From positions 1,736,001 through 1,800,000 of the forward strand of contig NZ_CCBB010000003.1 of the NCBI RefSeq assembly GCF_000613185.1: a DNA stretch of 64,000 nucleotides. Reading direction: 5' to 3'. The DNA comes from Mycolicibacterium cosmeticum (GTDB lineage: Bacteria; Actinomycetota; Actinomycetes; Mycobacteriales; Mycobacteriaceae). Made by a program: the position numbers and the translations under genes. The notes beneath the pieces are model-generated. The model worked only from the letters and a program-made list of their open reading frames with translations. It was not told where the DNA came from and ran no database searches. Positions 57,927 through 64,000 of this stretch are shown piece by piece. Each line of letters starts with the position of its first letter. Position 1 is the first letter of the stretch.

Positions 57927-57971
57927 GTTTCACAGTGGTGCAACTTTTCGCTAAGGACATCGGCCCACTGT
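57927..57971 (+). promoter_or_regulatory. Shared intergenic motif, copy 2
   Basis: GTTTCACA (57927-57934) and CATCGGCCCAC (57958-57968), again with CAACTT between, match copy 1 at 52171 with an identical 31-bp offset. It lies 52 bp before the methyltransferase ATG, in the 238-bp gap to the divergent secreted-protein operon. The rest of this gap shows nothing recognisable. Confidence 0.5.
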
Positions 57972-57978
57972 CGGGTGC

Positions 57979-58854
57979 ATGAGTGCGACAGAACCGATCC
58001 CGACCGTTGCCGACGACGACCGGCGGCTCAAGGCCAAGCACCGCGCGTTGTGGGCGTCGGGTGACTACCCGGCGATCGCTGCTGAGCTCATAGCCGAACT
58101 GGGACCGCAACTGGTCCATGCCTGCGACATCCGCCCCGGCCATCGTGTGCTCGATGTCGCGGCGGGCACGGGTAACGCAGCCATTCCCGCCGCCGCGGCG
58201 GGAGGCATCGTCACCGCGAGCGATCTGACACCGGAGTTGTTCGAGGCCGGGCGCAGGATCGCGACGCTGCGGAATGTCGACCTCGAGTGGGTGGAGGCGG
58301 ACGCCGAAGCGATGCCGTTCGCGGACAATAGCTTTGACGTGGTCATGTCCTGTGTCGGGGTGATGTTCGCACCGCGCCACCGAGCGGTGGCCGATGAGCT
58401 GATCCGGGTGTGCAGGCATGGCGGAACGATCGGGATGATCAACTGGACGCCGGACGGGTTCATCGGTGCGATGCTCTCGACGATCGGACCGTACGCGCCG
58501 ACGGCGTCGCCGGCCGCGGCCGCGCCCCCGATGTGGGGCGACGAACAGCATGTGCGCAATCTGTTCGGAGACAGGCTCATCGACCTGAAGACACGGCGGC
58601 AGGTGGTTCTGATGGACCGGAGCGGTACCCCGCTGGATTTTCGCGAGTACTGGAAGCGCAATTACGGACCGATCATCGCGGCCTATCGGTTCAACCATGA
58701 CAAACCAGAAAGCGTCGCCGAATTGGACACGCAACTCCTGGATCTGCTCGAGCGGTGGAATCGGAGTTCCGTGTCGGGGCGGGTCGTGTATCCGGCGGAA
58801 TATCTACTGATCACCGCGGTCAAGCGAGAAGGGAAGGAAGGCAATCATGTCTGA
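57979..58854 (+). CDS. Class I SAM-dependent methyltransferase
   Basis: The 291-residue protein has the SAM motif VLDVAAGTGNAAIPAA near residue 57, acidic post-II DLTPELFEAGR, and AEAMPFADNSFDVVMSCVGVMFAPRH, the pattern of UbiE/ArsM-like methyltransferases. The C-terminus is longer than the core fold. The substrate is unknown. It overlaps the small membrane protein gene by 8 bp. Confidence 0.83.
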   Translation: MSATEPIPTVADDDRRLKAKHRALWASGDYPAIAAELIAELGPQLVHACDIRPGHRVLDVAAGTGNAAIPAAAAGGIVTASDLTPELFEAGRRIATLRNVDLEWVEADAEAMPFADNSFDVVMSCVGVMFAPRHRAVADELIRVCRHGGTIGMINWTPDGFIGAMLSTIGPYAPTASPAAAAPPMWGDEQHVRNLFGDRLIDLKTRRQVVLMDRSGTPLDFREYWKRNYGPIIAAYRFNHDKPESVAELDTQLLDLLERWNRSSVSGRVVYPAEYLLITAVKREGKEGNHV

Positions 58855-59119
58855 TCCGAACAAGGGCGACCGCGGCGAGCGCCGGCCCCGTCCCGGCCGC
58901 TGGCTGGGATTCACCCCGTATCAGCAGATGTTGGTGCTCCCGCCGATCCTGTTCCTGGCAGGTACGCTGACCATCCCAGGCGTTCGTCCAGAGCTCTCCG
59001 TTGCCGGGGGAGCCCTGTTGCTGGCACTGGTGCTCGTCGGTTTGCTCTGGCCAGGTCCGGCCGGGCGTCGCAAGCGACGGCCGGGCGGGGAAGAACCCGA
59101 TGACTCCGATCAACGCTGA
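58847..59119 (+). CDS. Small two-span membrane protein
   Basis: The 90-residue protein has a charged N-terminus, two membrane spans (about MLVLPPILFLAGTLTIPG, 28-45, and GGALLLALVLVGLLWPGP, 54-71) and a basic then acidic tail. I do not recognise a family. ATG 58847 lies within the end of the methyltransferase gene, so translation is coupled. It is convergent with gluD; the 34-bp gap holds nothing clear. Confidence 0.65.
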   Translation: MSDPNKGDRGERRPRPGRWLGFTPYQQMLVLPPILFLAGTLTIPGVRPELSVAGGALLLALVLVGLLWPGPAGRRKRRPGGEEPDDSDQR

Positions 59120-59153
59120 CGCAACCGGATCGGGCCAGACCGTGCCCGGCCGA

Positions 59154-60023
59154 CTAGACCGCCGAGCCGTCCTGTACGAACTCCTTCGGCGTCACCGGCT
59201 CCGGGCCCTTCTTGGACCGGCGCAGCCGCGCCTCCAACCAGGTCGCGAACCAGGACAGCCCGAAATTGAGGCTGATCATCAGGACGGCGATCACCATCAG
59301 CGCAGGAATCAGGTTGCCGTACGACGTGCCCACGCTGGTGCCCTGCCGCACCATCTCGATGAACGTGATCTGGTACCCGATCGCGGTGTCCTTGAGCACC
59401 ACCACCATCTGGGACACCAGCACCGGCAGCATCGAGGTGATGGCCTGTGGCAACAGAATCGAACGCATGGTCTGCAACCAGGTCAGGCCCAGCGCCGAGG
59501 CGGCCTCGGCCTGACCGCGCGGCAGCGCGTGCACACCGGTGCGCACGATCTCGGCGATCACCGCGCCGTTGTACAACGTCAGGCCCGTCACCACGCCGGC
59601 CAACGCCAGTTGCTTGGACGGGAACACGTCGTACTCGGCGAACAACGCATACGCGAACAGCATCATGATGAGCACCGGCACCGCCCGGAAGAACTCGACC
59701 ACCGTCGCGCACGTCCAGCTGATCCAGCGCACCGGTGACAACCGGCCCACGCCCAGCACGCACCCGAGCACCAACGCCAGCACGATCGACAGGGCCGCCG
59801 CCGTCAACGTGCCCTGCACGCCCTCCAGGATGTAGTTCTTCCAGAGGTTGGCCGTCAGGAACGGCTCCCACTTGGCGGCGGTGAACTGATCGGCCGCCGC
59901 GAACTTCCAGATCACCCAGCCCAGGATCGCCGCGAACACCAGCACCGTCAGTACGGCGGTGATCATGTTGCGCACCCGGGCCCGCGGCCCCGGTGCGTCG
60001 TAGAGGACCGATGCCCCGCTCAT
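59154..60023 (-). CDS. gluD: Glutamate ABC transporter permease GluD
   Basis: The 289-residue inner-membrane permease has an N-terminal span (ITAVLTVLVFAAILGWVIW) and the HisM-type core with the EAA loop EAASALGLTWLQTMRSILLPQA. It pairs with GluC. ATG 60023 overlaps the gluC stop in ATGA. A Lys/Pro-rich tail follows the last span. The gluABCD order and its place near recA-recX are shared with Corynebacterium, as I recall. Confidence 0.9.
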   Translation of the reverse strand: MSGASVLYDAPGPRARVRNMITAVLTVLVFAAILGWVIWKFAAADQFTAAKWEPFLTANLWKNYILEGVQGTLTAAALSIVLALVLGCVLGVGRLSPVRWISWTCATVVEFFRAVPVLIMMLFAYALFAEYDVFPSKQLALAGVVTGLTLYNGAVIAEIVRTGVHALPRGQAEAASALGLTWLQTMRSILLPQAITSMLPVLVSQMVVVLKDTAIGYQITFIEMVRQGTSVGTSYGNLIPALMVIAVLMISLNFGLSWFATWLEARLRRSKKGPEPVTPKEFVQDGSAV

Positions 60024-60700
60024 CGCAAAACCGCCCAGCGCTTGCCCAACCACCCGAACAGCAACCCCATCGGCAAGGTCAGGATGACGAACCCGGCGGC
60101 GAAGATGGAGCCGACCAGCAGCAGCGCCGCGGTGTTCTCGATCATCTCCTTCATCAGCAGCGCCGCCTCGGCCACGCCGATCGCCGAGGCGATCGTGGTG
60201 TTCTTGGTCAGCGCGATCAGCACCGAACCCAGCGGGATGATCACCGCGCGAAAAGCCTGCGGCAACAAGATGATCCGCAGGTTCTGCCCGAACGTCAGGC
60301 CCAGTGAGCGGGCCGCCTCGGCCTGTCCGATGGGCACCGTGTTCACCCCGGACCGGATGGACTCGCAGACGAAGGACGCCGTGTAGACGGTCAGGCCGAG
60401 CACCGCCAGCCGGAACCCGCTGTCGGCGATCGATGTCGGCGACAGCGGATCGGCCAGCGTGATGTGCAAGGTGTTACCCAGCCCCAGTGAGCAGAACACC
60501 AGGATCAACGTCAGCGGGGTGTTGCGCACCACGTTGACGTAACCGGTGCCCAGCGCCCGCATCACGGGAACGGGGGACAGCCGCATCGCTGCCAGCAGGG
60601 TGCCCAGCACCAGCGCGCCGATGGCCGAGTACACCGTCAGCTGGATCGTCATCCAGAACGCGGCGAAGATCCGGTCCTGGTATTCGGTGAAGATCGCCAC
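60020..60700 (-). CDS. gluC: Glutamate ABC transporter permease GluC
   Basis: The 226-residue permease shows the polar amino-acid transporter signature VVRNTPLTLILVF and the EAA loop EAARSLGLTFGQNLRIILLPQAFRAVI, with about five spans. GTG 60700 starts 14 bp after gluB. It forms the membrane channel with GluD and contacts the ATPase GluA through the EAA loop. Confidence 0.9.
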   Translation of the reverse strand: MAIFTEYQDRIFAAFWMTIQLTVYSAIGALVLGTLLAAMRLSPVPVMRALGTGYVNVVRNTPLTLILVFCSLGLGNTLHITLADPLSPTSIADSGFRLAVLGLTVYTASFVCESIRSGVNTVPIGQAEAARSLGLTFGQNLRIILLPQAFRAVIIPLGSVLIALTKNTTIASAIGVAEAALLMKEMIENTAALLLVGSIFAAGFVILTLPMGLLFGWLGKRWAVLR

Positions 60701-60714
60701 GGGCCCTGCGCGGT

Positions 60715-61521
60715 CTACTTGTCGACGGTCGGCGGCGCGGGTGCGGTGATACCGGCCGGTCCGAGATTCTTGTCGAACGCCGCCTTCCAGGCGCCGTCGG
60801 TCTCCATCTTGGTGATGGCGTCGTTGATCTTGGTGCGCAGCTCGGTGTCACCCTTCTTCAGGCCGATGCCGTAGCGCTCCTCGGAGAACGGCTTGCCGAC
60901 GATCTTGAAGGTGCCGGGGCTCTGGGCCGCGTAGCCGGCCAGGATCACCTCGTCGGTGGTGACCGCGTCGATCGCGCCGGTCTTGAGCGCCTCGACACAC
61001 GCCGAATAGGTGTCGTACTGCTGCAGTTGCACGCCCGGGTACTTGTCCTTGATGCGCTGCGCCGGCGTGGACCCGCTGACCGAGCACAGCCGCTTGTTGT
61101 TCTGCAGCGACTCCGGACCGGTGATGTCGGTGTTGTCGGCCTTCACCAACAGGCTCTGCCCGGTGATCAGGTACGGCCCGGCGAAGTCCACCTTCTCCTT
61201 ACGCGCATCCGTGATCGAGTAGGTGGCGACGATGTAGTCCACCTGCCCGTTCTGGATCAGGTTCTCGCGCTGGCCCGACGGCGCCTCCTTGAACTCGATG
61301 TCCTCCGGCTTGTACCCGAGCTGACCGGCCACATAGGTGGCGACATCGACGTCGAAACCGCTGAACGTGCCGTCCGGGTTCTTCAGCCCCAGCCCGGGCT
61401 GGTCGTACTTGATGCCGACGGTCACCTTCTTGCTGTCGTCACCGCCGCCGCAGGCGGCCAGGGCGAACGGCATTGCGGCGGCGACCAGCGCGGCGGTGAC
61501 CATCCGGAATCGCAGGGACAT
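60715..61521 (-). CDS. gluB: Glutamate-binding lipoprotein GluB
   Basis: The 268-residue periplasmic binding protein family 3 member has a signal peptide ending in lipobox LAAC. The ligand domain shows VTVGIKYDQPGLGLKNPDGTFSGFDVDVATYVAGQLGY, IVATYSITDARKEKVDFAGPY and DAVTTDEVILAGYA, typical of glutamate/aspartate binders. It lies 20 bp after gluA. Confidence 0.92.
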   Translation of the reverse strand: MSLRFRMVTAALVAAAMPFALAACGGGDDSKKVTVGIKYDQPGLGLKNPDGTFSGFDVDVATYVAGQLGYKPEDIEFKEAPSGQRENLIQNGQVDYIVATYSITDARKEKVDFAGPYLITGQSLLVKADNTDITGPESLQNNKRLCSVSGSTPAQRIKDKYPGVQLQQYDTYSACVEALKTGAIDAVTTDEVILAGYAAQSPGTFKIVGKPFSEERYGIGLKKGDTELRTKINDAITKMETDGAWKAAFDKNLGPAGITAPAPPTVDK

Positions 61522-61541
61522 GGAGCGCTCCTTTTGTTGCA

Positions 61542-62294
61542 TCAGTGGTTCAGGATCTTGCCGAGGAAGTCTTTGGCCCGGTTGGACTGCGGATCGGTGA
61601 AGAACCGTTCGGGTTCGGCGTCCTCGACCACGGCGCCGTCGGCCATGAAGACCACGCGCTGGGAGGCCCGCCGGGCGAACCCCATCTCGTGGGTGACCAC
61701 CAGCATCGTCATGCCCTCGGTGGCCAGGTCGGTCATCACCGCCAGCACCTCTTTGATCATCTCCGGGTCCAACGCGCTGGTCGGCTCGTCGAACAGCATC
61801 ACCTTCGGGTGCATGGCCAGCGAGCGGGCGATCGCCACCCGCTGCTGCTGCCCGCCGGACAGCTGGGCCGGGTATTTGTCGGCCTGGTTGGCCACCCCGA
61901 CCCGCTCCAGCAGCGCCAACGCCTCGGTGCGGGCCTTGTCCTTGTCCGTCTTGCGCACCTTGATCGGGGCCAGGGCCACGTTCTCCAGGATTGTCTTGTG
62001 CGCGAACAGGTTGAACGACTGGAACACCATGCCCACGTCCGAGCGCAGTTGCGCGAGCTTGCGGCCCTCCTCGGGCAGCACCTGGCCGTCGATGGAGATG
62101 GTGCCCGAGTCGATGGGTTCGAGCCGGTTGATGGTGCGGCACAGGGTCGACTTGCCCGATCCCGACGGCCCGAGGATCACCACCACCTGCCCGCGCGGCA
62201 CGTCGAGGTTGATGTCCTTGAGGACATGCAGATCGCCGAAATGCTTGTCGACGTCCTGTATCGAGATCATCGGGACCGAGGTCGCGGTGGTCAT
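61542..62294 (-). CDS. gluA: Glutamate ABC transporter ATPase GluA
   Basis: The 250-residue ATPase has Walker [13 protein letters not shown] near residue 43, Q loop [11 protein letters not shown], signature [16 protein letters not shown], Walker [15 protein letters not shown] and the switch His in [13 protein letters not shown] 62294 is chosen; an internal ATG (MISIQDV) is possible. It is first in gluABCD and divergent from miaB across 57 bp. Confidence 0.94.
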   Translation of the reverse strand: MTTATSVPMISIQDVDKHFGDLHVLKDINLDVPRGQVVVILGPSGSGKSTLCRTINRLEPIDSGTISIDGQVLPEEGRKLAQLRSDVGMVFQSFNLFAHKTILENVALAPIKVRKTDKDKARTEALALLERVGVANQADKYPAQLSGGQQQRVAIARSLAMHPKVMLFDEPTSALDPEMIKEVLAVMTDLATEGMTMLVVTHEMGFARRASQRVVFMADGAVVEDAEPERFFTDPQSNRAKDFLGKILNH

Positions 62295-62351
62295 GGGCTC
62301 TGACCCTACCCAGGGAACGCTCAGCTTGGGGCGTATCGGCGCGCCCGTAAC

Positions 62352-63890
62352 ATGATTGTCGTGACTTCGATGATGGCGCGCGAGGACGAGGCGTCCACCG
62401 GCGCCGACGCGCGCCCACGCACCTACCAGGTGCGCACCTACGGCTGCCAGATGAACGTGCACGATTCCGAGCGCCTGGCCGGACTGCTCGACGCCGCCGG
62501 GTATGTCCGCGCCGCGGACGGTACCGACGCCGACATCGTGGTGTTCAACACCTGCGCGGTGCGCGAGAACGCCGACAACAAGCTCTACGGCAACCTCAGC
62601 CATCTGGCGCCGCGGCGCAGCGCCGACCCGAACATGCAGATCGCCGTCGGCGGGTGCCTGGCGCAGAAGGACCGCGACGCAGTGCTGACCAAGGCGCCCT
62701 GGGTGGACGTGGTGTTCGGCACCCACAACATCGGCTCGCTGCCGGTGCTGCTGGAACGCGCCCGCCATCAGCGGGTGGCGCAGGTGGAGATCGCCGAGGC
62801 GCTGCAGGAGTTTCCGTCGGCGCTGCCGGCATCACGCGAATCCGCTTACGCGGCATGGGTTTCCATTTCGGTGGGCTGCAACAACACGTGCACGTTCTGC
62901 ATCGTCCCGTCGCTGCGCGGCAAGGAGGTGGACCGCAGGCCCGGCGACATCCTGGCCGAGGTGCAGACCCTCGTCGACCAGGGTGTGCTCGAGATCACCC
63001 TGCTGGGGCAGAACGTCAACGCCTACGGCGTGTCGTTCGCCGACCAGGACATCCCGCGCAACCGCGGTGCCTTCGCCGACCTGCTGCGCGCCTGCGGGCG
63101 CATCGACGGGCTGGAACGCGTGCGGTTCACCTCACCGCATCCGGCCGAGTTCACCGACGACGTGATCGAGGCGATGGCGGCCACCCCGAATGTGTGCCCG
63201 ACGCTGCACATGCCGCTGCAGTCGGGCTCCGACCGGATTCTCAAGGCGATGCGCCGGTCCTATCGGGCCGAGCGTTACCTGGGCATCATCGACCGGGTGC
63301 GGGCCGCGATCCCGCACGCCGCGATCACCACCGACATCATCGTCGGCTTCCCGGGGGAGACCGAGGAGGATTTCCAGGCCACCCTGGATGTGGTGCGCCA
63401 GGCCCGGTTCGCCGGCGCGTTCACCTTCCAGTACTCCAAACGGCCCGGCACGCCGGCCGCCGAGCTGCCCGATCAGCTGCCGAAAGCCGTTGTCACCGAA
63501 CGGTATCAACGCCTGATCGCCCTGCAGGAGGAGATCTCCTGGCAGGAGAACAAGGCGCAGATCGGTAGCACCGTCGAGGTCCTGGTGGCCGCCGGCGAGG
63601 GCCGCAAGGACGCCGCCACCGCGCGGATGTCCGGGCGCGCCCGCGACGGCCGACTGGTGCACTTCGCCCCGGGGCAGGCCGACATCCGTCCCGGTGACGT
63701 CGTCACCACCGTGATCACCGGTGCCGCGCCGCATCACCTGACGGCAGACGGTGCCGTGCGCAGCCACCGCCGCACCCGGGCCGGTGATGCGCATGCCGCC
63801 GGGCAGCGCCCGGTGACCGGTGTCGGCCTGGGCATGCCGGGCGTCGGCGCGCCCCCCGCGGCTGCGGCCACGTCGGGATGTGCCCGATGA
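62352..63890 (+). CDS. miaB: tRNA-2-methylthio-N6-dimethylallyladenosine synthase MiaB
   Basis: This 512-residue radical-SAM methylthiotransferase modifies A37 of tRNAs. The N-terminal UPF0004 domain starts [24 protein letters not shown], with further cluster ligands in [10 protein letters not shown] and GGCLAQ. The radical SAM cysteines are 176, 180 and 183 (CNNTCTFC). A TRAM domain and a Gly/Ala/Pro-rich tail of about 50 residues follow. ATG 62352 or GTG 62361 could be the start. The stop overlaps the next gene in ATGA. Confidence 0.95.
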   Translation: MIVVTSMMAREDEASTGADARPRTYQVRTYGCQMNVHDSERLAGLLDAAGYVRAADGTDADIVVFNTCAVRENADNKLYGNLSHLAPRRSADPNMQIAVGGCLAQKDRDAVLTKAPWVDVVFGTHNIGSLPVLLERARHQRVAQVEIAEALQEFPSALPASRESAYAAWVSISVGCNNTCTFCIVPSLRGKEVDRRPGDILAEVQTLVDQGVLEITLLGQNVNAYGVSFADQDIPRNRGAFADLLRACGRIDGLERVRFTSPHPAEFTDDVIEAMAATPNVCPTLHMPLQSGSDRILKAMRRSYRAERYLGIIDRVRAAIPHAAITTDIIVGFPGETEEDFQATLDVVRQARFAGAFTFQYSKRPGTPAAELPDQLPKAVVTERYQRLIALQEEISWQENKAQIGSTVEVLVAAGEGRKDAATARMSGRARDGRLVHFAPGQADIRPGDVVTTVITGAAPHHLTADGAVRSHRRTRAGDAHAAGQRPVTGVGLGMPGVGAPPAAAATSGCAR

Positions 63891-64000
63891 GCGACAAGGA
63901 TTTCGAGGCTTACAAGGGCGATATCGAGGCCGCCGAGCGGCGCGTCGCCGCCGAGATCGACCCCGGCGCCCGCGCGGTGGTGGTCGCCGTGCTGGTGTTG
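63887..64000 (+). CDS. Start of a conserved protein (Rv2732c-like), cut by window edge
   Basis: Only 38 codons are visible ([20 protein letters not shown], then [23 protein letters not shown] hydrophobic residues at the edge). It begins in an ATGA overlap with miaB. The place and the acidic start followed by a hydrophobic segment fit the membrane protein gene that follows miaB in M. tuberculosis (Rv2732c). The rest lies outside the window. Confidence 0.55.
   Translation, partial: MSDKDFEAYKGDIEAAERRVAAEIDPGARAVVVAVLVL

Overview
The window is high-GC chromosomal DNA from a mycobacterium, most likely a fast-growing Mycolicibacterium. I base this on the gene order pptH-pptT-truB, mntR/ribF-rpsO-lppU-gpsI-pepR, ald/aldR, dapB, thyA-dfrA, dapA-rnj, ftsK/argA/pgsA3-clgR-pspA-pspM, ephG and recA-recX/gluABCD/miaB, which follows the Rv2795c to Rv2732c neighbourhood of M. 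tuberculosis recalled in the same relative order. A chromosomal class A beta-lactamase next to pepR and an intein-free recA point to the fast growers. I saw no insertion sequences, prophage, tRNA, rRNA or CRISPR array.

Layout. 0-6 kb: the end of a sugar/polyol uptake locus (dehydrogenase and periplasmic binding lipoprotein), a crotonase, DUF2277 and DUF1802 proteins, a CocE-type hydrolase and a DUF3558 protein. 6-21 kb: the carrier-protein phosphopantetheine pair pptH/pptT with truB, a manganese-type DtxR regulator, riboflavin kinase, the rpsO-lppU-gpsI-pepR-blaS run, alanine dehydrogenase with its AsnC-type regulator, and dapB. 21-28 kb: an accessory TetR / AarF kinase / P450 / epimerase cluster, a CitE-like lyase and a dienelactone hydrolase. 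28-34 kb: thyA-dfrA, a YcaQ-like DNA-repair candidate, and an amino-acid permease / prolyl iminopeptidase pair facing a GntR regulator. 34-36 kb: an SOS-controlled DUF222-HNH gene and a deaminase at the place where thyX is expected. 36-50 kb: dapA-rnj, a methyltransferase/SDR/monooxygenase trio, ftsK, argA, pgsA3, the clgR-pspA-pspM envelope-stress operon, ephG, a glycosyltransferase, and recA-recX. 50.9-59.1 kb: an accessory block inserted between recX and the glutamate uptake operon gluABCD, followed by miaB.

The accessory block is the best candidate for an undescribed system. It holds a secreted glycine-rich PGRS-type protein with no PE domain, a 973-residue AfsR/SARP-type STAND regulator, a tandem pair of secreted paralogues that both end in a Cys-Asp-Gly-Cys-Cys tail, a methyltransferase and a small membrane protein. 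Two intergenic regions of the block, 5.8 kb apart, share a promoter-like motif with identical internal spacing.

Several regulatory sites can be read directly: two LexA boxes (recA, and the start codon of the DUF222-HNH gene), a RecA-NDp/PafBC-type promoter at recA and a near match at the YcaQ-like gene, a sigma-E-type promoter at clgR, a perfect 9-bp inverted repeat at the GntR locus, a KstR-like box ahead of pptH, and several long perfect terminator hairpins.
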